Origin: Amycolatopsis tolypomycina
Lineage (GTDB): Bacteria > Actinomycetota > Actinomycetes > Mycobacteriales > Pseudonocardiaceae
Direction: 5' to 3'
Length of the DNA: 64,000 nt
Assembly: GCF_900105945.1 (NCBI RefSeq)
Contig: NZ_FNSO01000002.1
Span: 682,001 to 746,000, forward strand
In this document: positions 47,447 through 55,797 of the stretch, piece after piece
Position numbering within the stretch: the first letter of the stretch is position 1
How the letters are laid out: every line of letters starts with the position of its first letter
Notes under the pieces: generated by a model
Database searches by the model: none
Seen by the model: only the letters and a program-made list of their open reading frames with translations
Told to the model about the DNA's origin: nothing
Translations under genes and position numbers: made by a program

Positions 47447-48977
47447 GCCGCTCATTCTCGCCCCACCAACGCTCGCGGGCCGCGGCGCGGGCGACCTTGC
47501 CGCTGGAGGTCCGCGGCACCTCGCCCGGCCGCACCAGCCACAGGGCACGCAGCGGCAGGTCGTGGGCCGCGGAGACGGCCCGCCGCACGGCCGTCTCGAC
47601 CGCAGTGTTCGCCTTGCCCGGCGCGGTGCACCCGGCGACGACCGCGACGCCTTCGCCGTGGCCGTCCCGCACCGCGAAGGCGGCCACGTGCCGGATGCCC
47701 GGGTGCGCGGCCTCGACGGTCGCTTCGATGTCCTGGGGGTGGTGGTTGCGGCCGTCGACGATGATCAGGTCCTTCAGCCGCCCGGTGACGTACAGCTCGC
47801 CGTCGTGGACGAAGCCGAGGTCGCCGGTGCGCAGCCAGCCGTCCGGGGCGAGCACGTCGGGCCGGCCCCAGTAGCCGTCGGCGACGTTCGGGCCGGACAC
47901 CTGGATCTCTTTGTCGACAATGCGGATCCGCTGGCCGAACGGCCGCCCCACCGACACGCGCGGCTCGCCGTCGAACGCCGTGACCGTCGGCCCCTCGTCA
48001 CCCGCACTGGTGACGAACACGGTGGCCTCGGCCAGCCCGTAGCACGGCTTGTGCGCGGCCCGCGGCAGCCCGAAGGGGGCGAAGGCCCGCTCGAAGGCCT
48101 CGACGGTGGCCGCGCGGACCGGCTCGCTGCCGTTGAGCAGCGCGTTCACCCGCGAGAGGTCGACGGCTTCGAGGTCGCCCGCCGCCTCGGCGGCCAGGTC
48201 GAACGCGAAGTTCGGGGCGGCGCTGACGACGCCCGGCAGCTCCGCCAGCAGCCGGATCCAGCGCAGCGGGTCGCGCACGAACTCCATCGGCGTGCAGAAG
48301 ACCGACCGCGAGCCGAGGAAGACGGGCGTGCCGATGAGCAGGACCAGGCCCATGTCGTGGAAGAAGGGCACCCAGCCGGCCAGCGGGGTCGACGCGTCGG
48401 CGTGGTAGCACCGCGTGGTCTGCCAGCAGGCAGCCACCAGCGCGCGGTGCGAGATGACCGCGCCGGCCGGGCGGCGCGTCGAACCGGACGTGTACTGCAG
48501 GTACGCGGGATCGGTCATCGCCACGGCGGCGGGTGGCTCGGCGTCCCCGTCGGCGATGTCTTCGATGACCAGCGCGGTGACCGGCGGAATCTTGTCCACG
48601 AGGTTCTTCGAGGTCAGGCAAGCCGCGGGAGTGGCGTCCGCGAAGGCCGACTCGACCCGGGCGCGGCCGGTGCGGCCGGTCGGGACGGACAGCGGCACTG
48701 CGACGCGGCCCGCGTAGAGCGTCCCGAGGAAGGCGGTGACGTAGCCGAGGTCCTGCCGGGCGACGATCGCCACGCGATCACCCGGCCGGGTGACGCGCCG
48801 CAGCTCGCGGGCGACCCCGCGGACGCGGGCGAGCACCTGCGGCCAGGTCAGTGTGTGGTCGGTGGGGCCGGGGAAGGTGCGGCAGGTGAACGCGGGCCGG
48901 TCTTCGCGCGCGTTGCGCAGCAGGTAGTCCGTGAACGGCGTGGCCAGGACGTCATCCGGGACTGCTGCGGGCGGCAC
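47439..48977 (-). CDS. Fatty-acid AMP ligase (FAAL-like)
   Basis: A 512-residue ANL enzyme that activates a carboxylic acid as the adenylate. The motifs are YTSGSTRRPAG (P-loop), PFFHDMGLVL and CTPMEFVRDPLRW (both typical of FAALs), NGSEPVRAATVEAF, GLAEATVFVTSAG, GWLRTGDLGFVHDGELYVTGRLKDLIIVDGRNHHPQDIE and C-terminal SSGKVAR. The companion ACP supports transfer to a carrier rather than CoA. The GTG has AGGA eight bases upstream. Only 30 bases separate it from the divergent P450-like gene. Confidence 0.9.
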   Translation of the reverse strand: MPPAAVPDDVLATPFTDYLLRNAREDRPAFTCRTFPGPTDHTLTWPQVLARVRGVARELRRVTRPGDRVAIVARQDLGYVTAFLGTLYAGRVAVPLSVPTGRTGRARVESAFADATPAACLTSKNLVDKIPPVTALVIEDIADGDAEPPAAVAMTDPAYLQYTSGSTRRPAGAVISHRALVAACWQTTRCYHADASTPLAGWVPFFHDMGLVLLIGTPVFLGSRSVFCTPMEFVRDPLRWIRLLAELPGVVSAAPNFAFDLAAEAAGDLEAVDLSRVNALLNGSEPVRAATVEAFERAFAPFGLPRAAHKPCYGLAEATVFVTSAGDEGPTVTAFDGEPRVSVGRPFGQRIRIVDKEIQVSGPNVADGYWGRPDVLAPDGWLRTGDLGFVHDGELYVTGRLKDLIIVDGRNHHPQDIEATVEAAHPGIRHVAAFAVRDGHGEGVAVVAGCTAPGKANTAVETAVRRAVSAAHDLPLRALWLVRPGEVPRTSSGKVARAAARERWWGENERHG

Positions 48978-49007
48978 GCGCCCATCCTGCCCTACGGTGT
49001 CGAAGCG

Positions 49008-49895
49008 ATGGACGAGTTCGAACGGCACGGCATCGGCGTGGTCTCCGGCCGGGACGCGTGCGCGCGGGCCCTGCGGTCGCCCGAGCTGACGTCGGACCCC
49101 GGCGCGGGCTCGCCGAGCGTGCTCCTGCGAGACGGCGAAGATCACACCCGCGTGCGCGCGGTGCTCCGGGAGATCATCGCCGGGCTGGAGCCGTTCCCGG
49201 CGGCCCTGCGGGCGTCGATCGAGGACGTGGTGGCCGGGCTGGGGACGACGTTCGACCTGGTGCGCGACTTCGCGCGGCCGGTGGCAGGGCTGGTGACGTC
49301 GGCGGTGCTCGGGGTCGACCTGGACGACGTCTTCCTCGACCACCTGGAGGCGACGACGGCGAACCTCGACGTCTTCGGCGGCGACGGCCGGGCCGGGCAG
49401 GCGTCGGCGTTCCGGCTGGCGGTGCAGCTCAGCCGGACGACGGCCGGGCCGGGCGGCCTGACGGCGCTGCGGGCGGCCCACGCGGCCGGCCGGCTCGACG
49501 AGGACGAGCTGGTGATCAACGCCGTGGTGCTGGCGCACGCGGCCTACGAGAACTCGCTGAACTTCCTGGCGGGCGCCGGGCTGGAGCTGGCTTCGGCGCC
49601 CGCTTCACGGAGCGTGCGGGAGCTGGTGACGGCGATCTGCCCGGCCCGGTACGTCCTGCGCTTCGGCCCCGACGGCCCGGTGGCGATCTCCCTGACCGAC
49701 GGCCTGCCGTTCGGCCTGGGCCGGCACGCGTGCCCGGGCTCCGGGGTGGCGGTGGCCGAAGGGGAGATCGCGCTGGGCGCGTTGGCGAAGCTGCTCGACG
49801 GCGGGTACCGGGTGGGCGAAGTCCGCTGGAAGACCCACCCGGTGTTCCACGGCCTCAGTAGGGCCGTGGTCACCCTCGCGTCAGGAAACCGCTGA
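49008..49895 (+). CDS. Shortened cytochrome P450-like protein
   Basis: A 295-residue P450 relative, about 100 residues shorter than normal. The C-helix [12 protein letters not shown] and the haem loop [10 protein letters not shown] with Cys242 are intact. But the I-helix oxygen-activation motif is AHAAYENSL without the usual Thr, the ExxR position reads E205-x-x-T208, and the strand and meander region between the K helix and haem loop is missing. It may bind haem yet not act as a normal monooxygenase. It faces the ACP-FAAL pair with a 30-base gap, suggesting a shared pathway on an acyl-ACP. Confidence 0.85.
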   Translation: MDEFERHGIGVVSGRDACARALRSPELTSDPGAGSPSVLLRDGEDHTRVRAVLREIIAGLEPFPAALRASIEDVVAGLGTTFDLVRDFARPVAGLVTSAVLGVDLDDVFLDHLEATTANLDVFGGDGRAGQASAFRLAVQLSRTTAGPGGLTALRAAHAAGRLDEDELVINAVVLAHAAYENSLNFLAGAGLELASAPASRSVRELVTAICPARYVLRFGPDGPVAISLTDGLPFGLGRHACPGSGVAVAEGEIALGALAKLLDGGYRVGEVRWKTHPVFHGLSRAVVTLASGNR

Positions 49896-51215
49896 AACGA
49901 CCCCGGCGAGCCGGTCGGCCGCGGCCTGGGCGGTGGACTGGGCCGGTGCCTCGACCATCACGCGGACCAGCTGCTCGGTGCCGGACGGGCGCAGCAGGAC
50001 CCGGCCTTCCTCGCCCAGCTCGGCCTCGACCTCGCCGACGGCGGTGCGGACCTCGGACGAGTCCGCCACGGCCGCCTTGTCGGCCACCGGGACGTTGACC
50101 AGGACCTGGGGCAGGCGGTTCATCACGGCCGCCAGGTCGGCCAAGGACTTGCCCGTCTCGGCCATGCGGCTCATCAGGCGCAGCGCCGTCAGCAGGCCGT
50201 CGCCGGTGGTGGCGTGGGCCGGGAGCACCACGTGGCCCGACTGCTCGCCGCCGAGGGCGAAGCCGCCCGAGCGCAGCTCCTCGAGGACGTACCGGTCGCC
50301 CACCGCCGCCGTGACGACCGTGATGCCGTGCGCCTTCATCGCCAGGTGCAGGCCGAGGTTGCTCATCACCGTCGCGACCAGGGTGTCCTTGATCAGCTCG
50401 CCGGCCTCGGCCAGCGCGAGCGCCAGGACCGCCATGATCTGGTCGCCGTCCACCAGCTCGCCCGCGGAGTCGACGGCCACGCAGCGGTCGGCGTCGCCGT
50501 CGTGCGCGATGCCCAGGTCGGCGCCGTGGGCGACGACCGCCTCGCGCAGCTTCTCCGGGTGGTTGGAGCCGCAGTGCTGGTTGATGTTGACGCCGTCCGG
50601 CTCGGCGAACAGCGCGACGACCTCGGCGCCCGCCCGGCGGTAGATCTCGGGCGCGGCCGCCGACGACGCTCCGTTCGCGCAGTCGACGACGACCCTCAGC
50701 CCGGCCAGCGGGTGGGGGGTGGCGTCGAGCAGGTGGGCGGCGTAGCGGTCGAGGGCGTCTTCGACGTCGGTGACGCGCCCCACACCGGCCCCGGTCGGGC
50801 GGACCTTGCCGTCCGCGAGGCCGGCCTCGATCTCGTCTTCGATGCCGTCGGGGAGCTTGTGCCCGCCCGCGGCGAAGAGCTTGATGCCGTTGTCGGGCAT
50901 CGGGTTGTGCGACGCGGAGATCATCACGCCCAGGTCGGCCTCGAGCGAGCCGACCAGGTAGGCGACGGCCGGCGTCGGCAGGACCCCGACGCGCAGGACG
51001 TCGGCCCCGGCGGACGTGAGGCCCGCGACGACCGCGGCTTCGAGCATCTCGCCGCTGGCTCGCGGGTCACGGCCGACGACCGCGACCGGCCGGTGCGAGC
51101 GGTCGTGCGCGGCCAGCACGCGGGCGGCGCTGGCCGCCAGCGCCAAGGCCAGCTCGGGCGTCAGCTCGGCGTTGGCCAGGCCACGGACCCCGTCGGTCCC
51201 GAACAGGCGTGCCAT
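49881..51215 (-). CDS. glmM: Phosphoglucosamine mutase
   Basis: Converts glucosamine-6-phosphate to glucosamine-1-phosphate for UDP-GlcNAc. The 444 residues begin [10 protein letters not shown]; the active-site phosphoserine is in [12 protein letters not shown] near residue 100, metal binding is DGDADRC near 245, sugar binding GGEQSGHV near 325 and phosphate binding [12 protein letters not shown] at the end. The ATG is preceded by a strong AGGAGG. It overlaps the shortened P450 gene tail to tail by 15 bases. Confidence 0.97.
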   Translation of the reverse strand: MARLFGTDGVRGLANAELTPELALALAASAARVLAAHDRSHRPVAVVGRDPRASGEMLEAAVVAGLTSAGADVLRVGVLPTPAVAYLVGSLEADLGVMISASHNPMPDNGIKLFAAGGHKLPDGIEDEIEAGLADGKVRPTGAGVGRVTDVEDALDRYAAHLLDATPHPLAGLRVVVDCANGASSAAAPEIYRRAGAEVVALFAEPDGVNINQHCGSNHPEKLREAVVAHGADLGIAHDGDADRCVAVDSAGELVDGDQIMAVLALALAEAGELIKDTLVATVMSNLGLHLAMKAHGITVVTAAVGDRYVLEELRSGGFALGGEQSGHVVLPAHATTGDGLLTALRLMSRMAETGKSLADLAAVMNRLPQVLVNVPVADKAAVADSSEVRTAVGEVEAELGEEGRVLLRPSGTEQLVRVMVEAPAQSTAQAAADRLAGVVSAVS

Positions 51216-51325
51216 CGATCGACCTCCTTGTGGATGACCACGACAACCTAGCGACGTGGGCGGACCGTCTTCCCCCACCCCTGAGTGTCGCTCCCGGCGA
51301 CGGAAACGACACACCCCTGAAAACA

Positions 51326-51362
51326 CGGGAGCGCCCATCCGATGGACGGATGGGCGCTCCCG
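51326..51362 (-). terminator. Terminator of the rplM-rpsI operon
   Basis: A perfect 16-base stem (51326-51341 with 51347-51362) and a five-base loop, 21 bases past the rpsI stop. Confidence 0.88.
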
Positions 51363-51383
51363 TGGGTTGCGCCTGGGGCGCGA

Positions 51384-51902
51384 TCAGCGCTTGCTGTACT
51401 GCGGGGCCTTGCGGGCCTTCTTGAGGCCGTACTTCTTCCGCTCCGTGGCGCGGGCGTCACGGGTGAGGAAGCCGGCCTTCTTGAGGGCCGGGCGGTCGTC
51501 GGCGTCGACCTCGACGAGCGCGCGGGCGATCGCCAGGCGCAGCGCGCCGGCCTGACCCGAGACGCCGCCGCCCTTGAGGTTGGCGAAGATGTCGAACGAG
51601 TCCGGCTTCTCGACCGTGACCAGCGGCTCGCGGATGAGCTGCTGGTGCACCTTGTTCGGGAAGTACTCCTCGAGGGTGCGGCCGTTGAGCTTGAACTCAC
51701 CGGTGCCCGGGACGACCCGCACGCGGACGACGGCCTCCTTGCGGCGGCCGACGGTCTGCGCGTTGCCGCCGGCGGCACGCGACGGACGCGGCGCGGCGGG
51801 GGTCTCGCTGGTCGCGACGGCGCCGGTCTCGGTCGCCTCGGTGGTCTCGACGACCTCGGGGGCCTCGGTCTCGGTGCTGGTCACAGACTGTTCCTCACTC
51901 AC
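51384..51902 (-). CDS. rpsI: 30S ribosomal protein S9
   Basis: The 172 residues comprise an acidic Glu/Thr/Ala-rich N-terminal extension of about 45 residues and the conserved S9 core with [45 protein letters not shown] and the C-terminal [17 protein letters not shown] that reaches the P-site. Such extensions are common in actinobacteria. The GTG start overlaps the rplM stop (GTGA), so translation is coupled. Confidence 0.97.
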   Translation of the reverse strand: MSEEQSVTSTETEAPEVVETTEATETGAVATSETPAAPRPSRAAGGNAQTVGRRKEAVVRVRVVPGTGEFKLNGRTLEEYFPNKVHQQLIREPLVTVEKPDSFDIFANLKGGGVSGQAGALRLAIARALVEVDADDRPALKKAGFLTRDARATERKKYGLKKARKAPQYSKR

Positions 51903-52351
51903 TGCGCGACCTGCGCGATCTTGGTGATCTCGCGCGCCTGCGGCTGCTGCGCGGCGTGCGGGTGCTGCGGGCCGGCGTACACCTTCAGCTTCTTCGCCTG
52001 GGCGCGGCCGAGCTTGTTCTTCGGCAGCATGCCCTTGACGACCTTCTCGACAAGGTGCTCGGGCTTGGTGTCCAGCAGCTCGCCGAACGAGCGCTTCCGC
52101 AGACCGCCCGGGTAACCGCTGTGCCGGTACGCGAACTTCTGCTCGCGCTTGTTACCGGTGAGCGCGACCTTCTCGGCGTTGACGATGATGACGAAGTCAC
52201 CGGTGTCCACGTGCGGGGCGTAGGTCGGCTTGTGCTTGCCGCGCAGCAGCGTGGCGACCTCGGTCGCCAGCCGTCCGAGCACGACATCCTCGGCGTCGAT
52301 CACGTGCCAGGCACGAGTGACGTCGCCGGGCTTGGGGCTGTACGTGGGCAA
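51899..52351 (-). CDS. rplM: 50S ribosomal protein L13
   Basis: A 150-residue L13 with [53 protein letters not shown] and [12 protein letters not shown] motifs. The start is TTG, with GAGGTAG about eight bases upstream, giving the usual N-terminus. The 260-base upstream region separates it from the divergent lipoprotein gene and should contain the promoter of the ribosomal operon. The order glmM-rpsI-rplM-ESX genes is the same as in mycobacteria. Confidence 0.96.
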   Translation of the reverse strand: MPTYSPKPGDVTRAWHVIDAEDVVLGRLATEVATLLRGKHKPTYAPHVDTGDFVIIVNAEKVALTGNKREQKFAYRHSGYPGGLRKRSFGELLDTKPEHLVEKVVKGMLPKNKLGRAQAKKLKVYAGPQHPHAAQQPQAREITKIAQVAQ

Positions 52352-52612
52352 GGGTCTACCTCGTCGTCAACATTGCGTGTGGGTTCTGTGCGGGCCTAGC
52401 GCTTACGCGCCGCAGCGCACAACGACATATGAAGATACCCCCACGGTCACCGCACCCGCGCATCGGGGGTGGTGGAAGCGCCCATACTAGGCTCCGGGCG
52501 GCCCGGACGCAGCCGGGATACTACCGGAGTTTTCCCGCCGAAGCGCCTGCACGCGCCACCGCGACACGCGAGGATGGGGCCATCCGGGCGACACAGGCGA
52601 GCAGGGGACGGC

Positions 52613-53512
52613 ATGAGGAAACGACCGACGGCGATCTTCGTCATGGGCGCCCTGCTGGCACTGGTGGTCAGCGCGTGCGGCCAGGCGAAGGCGGGCACCG
52701 CGCTGCCGAAGGGCGACGACGCGGCCGACTACGTCGGGGCCAAGTTCGAGCAGGTGATCGGCAAGCTCGGTGACGCCATCACCGACTCGCGCGACGTCAC
52801 CAACTCGCTGGACGCCTACTTCAAGTTCGACGACAAGTGGATCCACAGCACGGTGACGTCCGCGCGCACCGGCAGCCCGGAGAGCCGGGTGGTGCGGCAC
52901 CGGTCGCAGAAGAACCCGGACGAGATCATCGACACGTACACGCCCGCGGACGGCACGGTCGAGTACACCTACCTCGGCCCGCTGTACGTGCAGAAGGGCG
53001 TCTCGCCGACGGCGTGGGTGTCGATGGCGAAGCCGGAGGGCGGCGGCCTGCTCGTGCCGTGCGCCTGGGGTGGCGTGCTGACGCCGTGCCGGATGGCGGA
53101 CTCGACCGTGGACGCGTACAAGGCCGACAAGCGGGCCGTCCGCGGGGCGAAGAGCCTCGGCGACGGCAAGACCGCGCTGACCGTGAACGTGCCGTTCGGG
53201 GTCTTCGTCGAGAACCGGGTCGAGATCCTGCCGCCGAGCCTGACGAGCCAGATCGGGCCGGAGCTGAAGAAGGCCGCGGTCCCGGCCACGATCACCCTGA
53301 ACCCGGACGGCAACCTCGCCTCCTTCGTGATGGAGGCCAAGTTCGCCGGCGACGGCCACCAGCTCGAGCTCAAGTACGACTTCCGGTTCACCGGCAAGGC
53401 GAGCCTGCAGGACATGCCGAAGCTGCCGGACGCGAACCAGATCACGGCGCTGCCGGACCAAGCCGCGAAGGACGCGTTCTACCAGCGTCTCGGCGAAGCG
53501 CAGGGCAGTTGA
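52613..53512 (+). CDS. Lipoprotein of unknown function
   Basis: A 299-residue exported lipoprotein with a 21-residue signal and lipobox VVSAC. The mature part is a beta-rich domain of about 270 residues reminiscent of LppX/LprG-like or LolA-like lipid-binding proteins (repeated strands such as DGTVEYTYLGPLYVQKG), with a Cys pair near 145-153; this resemblance is inferred from secondary structure only. The ATG has AGGGGA upstream. It is followed by the DUF4333 gene after 28 bases. Confidence 0.75.
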   Translation: MRKRPTAIFVMGALLALVVSACGQAKAGTALPKGDDAADYVGAKFEQVIGKLGDAITDSRDVTNSLDAYFKFDDKWIHSTVTSARTGSPESRVVRHRSQKNPDEIIDTYTPADGTVEYTYLGPLYVQKGVSPTAWVSMAKPEGGGLLVPCAWGGVLTPCRMADSTVDAYKADKRAVRGAKSLGDGKTALTVNVPFGVFVENRVEILPPSLTSQIGPELKKAAVPATITLNPDGNLASFVMEAKFAGDGHQLELKYDFRFTGKASLQDMPKLPDANQITALPDQAAKDAFYQRLGEAQGS

Positions 53513-53540
53513 GCGTGACCACGACCCGAGGTGATCTCCG

Positions 53541-54398
53541 ATGACAGCACCGTCTCAGCCGCCTGACCCGCAGCAGCAGCCGCAGCAGCCGCAGTGGTGG
53601 CAGCCGCCTGCTGCCGGGGCCGCGCCGCAGCCCGGCGCAACACAGCCCGGCGCAACACAGCCCGGAGCGGCCCAGCCCGGTGCGTGGCAGCCCGAGCAGC
53701 AGGCGACCGGCCCGCACTCCGGGCAGTGGCAGCAGCAGCACGCCGACCCGGGCGCGGTGTCGGGCTCCTACACCGGCCAGTGGCAGCCGGGGCAGCCGTC
53801 GGGCTCGTTCTCCGGGCCGTGGCAGCCGGGCCAGCAGAGCGGACCGTGGCAGCCGGGGCAGCAAAGCGAGCCGTGGCAGCCGGGGCAGCAAACCGAGCCG
53901 GGGCAGCAGAGCGGGCCGGGGCAGCAGAGCGCGCCGTGGCAGGCCACTCCGTCGCAGCCGACGCCTGCCCAGCCGATGGCCGCTCCCGGCCAGGGGGCGC
54001 CGCCGCAATCGCAGTACGGGGGCGGCTTCCAGCCGTCGCAGTACGGCGGCCTGGGCGCTTTCCCAGCCGAGCCGGCGAAGAAGCCGAAGTCGAAGAAGCC
54101 GGTGCTGATCGCCGGCGCGGCTGTCCTCGTGCTCGCCCTCGGTGGCGGTGCGGCGTGGCTGCTGGGCGCGTTCCGCGGGGACGTGCTGGACCAACAGTCC
54201 CTTCAGGACGGTGTGGTCAAGGTCCTCAACGAGAACTACGGCGAGCCCGACGTGAAGAACGCGCAGTGCCCGGCGAACCAGGCCGCGCAGAACGGCACGA
54301 CGTTCGACTGCACGGTGACCATCGGCGGGCAGCAGAAGAAGGTGACCGTGCGGGTGCTCAACGACCGGCCGGACTACGAGGTCGGCGCCCCGCACTGA
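53541..54398 (+). CDS. DUF4333 protein with Gln/Pro-rich N-terminal repeats
   Basis: A 285-residue membrane protein. Residues 1-175 are a Gln/Pro/Gly/Trp-rich repeat region with units such as PGATQ and WQPGQQS. A transmembrane helix follows a Lys-rich patch near 185-210 and the C-terminal extracytoplasmic domain is DUF4333, recognised by two cysteines (QCPAN and FDCTV) and the closing GGQQKKVTVRVLNDRPDYEVG. The long tail is on the cytoplasmic side. GAGGTGAT precedes the ATG. Possibly a surface or wall-stress protein; function unknown. Confidence 0.82.
   Translation: MTAPSQPPDPQQQPQQPQWWQPPAAGAAPQPGATQPGATQPGAAQPGAWQPEQQATGPHSGQWQQQHADPGAVSGSYTGQWQPGQPSGSFSGPWQPGQQSGPWQPGQQSEPWQPGQQTEPGQQSGPGQQSAPWQATPSQPTPAQPMAAPGQGAPPQSQYGGGFQPSQYGGLGAFPAEPAKKPKSKKPVLIAGAAVLVLALGGGAAWLLGAFRGDVLDQQSLQDGVVKVLNENYGEPDVKNAQCPANQAAQNGTTFDCTVTIGGQQKKVTVRVLNDRPDYEVGAPH
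53631..53941. repeat. Tandem repeats in the DUF4333 gene
   Basis: About four copies of a 15-base unit (53631-53690, encoding PGATQ-like units), then several copies of a roughly 24-base unit (53818-53941, encoding GPWQPGQQ-like units). Confidence 0.75.
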
Positions 54399-54437
54399 GT
54401 TTTCCCTGCCCCAAAGGGCCCTGCTGCTCAAAAGAAA

Positions 54438-54472
54438 ACGGCGGGCCCCGCACCGGAGTGCGGGCCCGCCGT
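54438..54472. terminator. Bidirectional terminator between the DUF4333 and WXG100 genes
   Basis: A 14-base stem with one bulged C (54438-54452 with 54459-54472) lying between the convergent stops at 54398 and 54492, flanked by A-rich and T-rich bases. Confidence 0.8.
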
Positions 54473-54491
54473 GGTTTCCGGGGTTACCGGC

Positions 54492-54785
54492 TCAGAACAG
54501 GCCTTCGACGGCGCTGTCCGTGGCCTGGTAACCGTCGGCGATCGACGGCAGGGCGGACGCGATCTGCGCCAGAACCTGCTTCAGGTCCTCGAACTTCTGG
54601 TCCCAGGTGCGCTGGGCCTGGTCGTACTGCTCCTTCGCGGAACCGGTCCACGTGGTGGTCAGCGGACGCAGGTCGTCCTTGAGGCGGTCGAACGCCGCCT
54701 GCAGCTCGCCCCCCGTCGCGGTGCAGTCATCCGCGGCCTGGCGGATGGTGGCGTAATTGACGACAATGCCGGCGCCATCAGGCAT
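54492..54785 (-). CDS. WXG100 protein (ESX-4 EsxT/EsxU-like)
   Basis: A 97-residue helical hairpin protein with the turn motif TTTWTGSAKEQYDQAQRTWDQ, the WxG pattern of ESX substrates. It lies 56 bases downstream of a second WXG100 gene on the same strand, and the two probably form a heterodimer secreted by ESX-4. Position beside rplM matches esxT in mycobacteria. It starts with ATG. The C-terminus lacks an obvious YxxxD/E secretion motif except for YQATD. Confidence 0.93.
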   Translation of the reverse strand: MPDGAGIVVNYATIRQAADDCTATGGELQAAFDRLKDDLRPLTTTWTGSAKEQYDQAQRTWDQKFEDLKQVLAQIASALPSIADGYQATDSAVEGLF

Positions 54786-54841
54786 GGCTTACTCCTTTTG
54801 AGCTGAAGATGAGAGGTGGTGGGAAAGGATTCGGGAGGTGC

Positions 54842-55168
54842 TCAGCCGAGGGCGTCGAAGCCGCGGTTCACGGCGCCGAGGATCTCCTGCTGCTGCTGCT
54901 CGGAACGCTCGTACTTGGAGCCGGCCTCGCGGAGCAGCTCACCGATGCGCTGCAGCGCCTGGTTCATGCCGCGGGCGTCCTCGTCGAACCGCAACATCAC
55001 GTTGTCGAACGCCTTCTGCGCCTCACCCTGCCAACCGGCGCGGGTGGCCTCGATGCGGTCGCGCAGCGTCGAGAGGTTCTGGTCCATCTGGGCGCGAACC
55101 TCGGTCACCCGGCCTTCGGCCTCGGTGAACTGGGCGACTGTCCCTTGGAATCCCTGTCCGGCGCTCAT
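54842..55168 (-). CDS. WXG100 protein (ESX-4 EsxU/EsxT-like)
   Basis: A 108-residue protein with long helices and the turn motif RAGWQGEAQKAFDNVM. The C-terminal segment YERSEQQ contains a YxxxE-like signal of type VII substrates. A GGGGG stretch lies seven bases before the ATG. It is upstream of the partner WXG100 gene and forms the start of that pair. The 255 bases upstream presumably hold its promoter. Confidence 0.93.
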   Translation of the reverse strand: MSAGQGFQGTVAQFTEAEGRVTEVRAQMDQNLSTLRDRIEATRAGWQGEAQKAFDNVMLRFDEDARGMNQALQRIGELLREAGSKYERSEQQQQEILGAVNRGFDALG

Positions 55169-55423
55169 ACCGGAACCCCCTTCATAAGAGTGGTGGTTGT
55201 CCGTACCAAGCTTGTTCGTTCGTACGGCCCTACGACGCAGACACTGCCACGTCCGGTTCCCTCGTGTCGTGGTTTGCCCGGAAGTAGTTGCTTGCGTTAA
55301 CGCTCCCCGCGGGAACCGGTCGCCACCGGTATCCGGGAAGCTCCCCGAACCGGTGGCGCGTCACCCGGAAAAGCGTTCCCCACCAGGGGGATTAGCACGC
55401 GCACAGCAACCGGCGACCGGATT

Positions 55424-55783
55424 TCACTGATCGCGCTGCATGATTCGCATCTGGGAAAAGTCCTCATCCTCATCACCCGATCGAGGGGTTCGCGCGGCAG
55501 GTTGCGAACGCGAAGGAACCGGATCGGGAACCGCGGGAACCGGATCGGGAACCGCCAGTCCCCGGGCGCGGCGGAACCGTTCGGCGGCCGCGCGCAGCGT
55601 GCCCGGCGTCGGGTCGCCGGACTTCGTGCCGCGCCCGCTCTGCTTCAGCAGTTCGGCGTTCTCGCTGTGCCGCCGGTGGCTGCGCGCGAGGGCGTTCCCG
55701 GCGACGCGCCGCGAATGCGTCACCGCGTCCTGGCCGATCCGCTTGAAGGACGCTGCAGCGCTCTCGAATTCTTCGGACGGCAC
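55424..55783 (-). CDS. Small basic protein of the ESX-4 locus
   Basis: A 119-residue hydrophilic protein not recognised. Residues 1-75 look helical and basic (SFKRIGQDAV, ARSHRRHSENAELLKQ); the C-terminal part is Pro-rich with PDPVPAVPDPVP and an acidic patch. GTG start, with GAGGAGGG upstream. It lies 14 bases after the Hsp70-like/Rv3446c gene on the same strand and is therefore linked to the secretion locus. No catalytic motif is seen. Confidence 0.7.
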   Translation of the reverse strand: MPSEEFESAAASFKRIGQDAVTHSRRVAGNALARSHRRHSENAELLKQSGRGTKSGDPTPGTLRAAAERFRRARGLAVPDPVPAVPDPVPSRSQPAARTPRSGDEDEDFSQMRIMQRDQ

Positions 55784-55797
55784 CGCGTGCCCTCCTC

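Noticed and set aside
53818..53941. Regularly spaced repeats considered as a CRISPR array
   Set aside because: The repeats are contiguous, in frame and encode Trp-Gln-Pro-Gly-Gln units, with no spacers.
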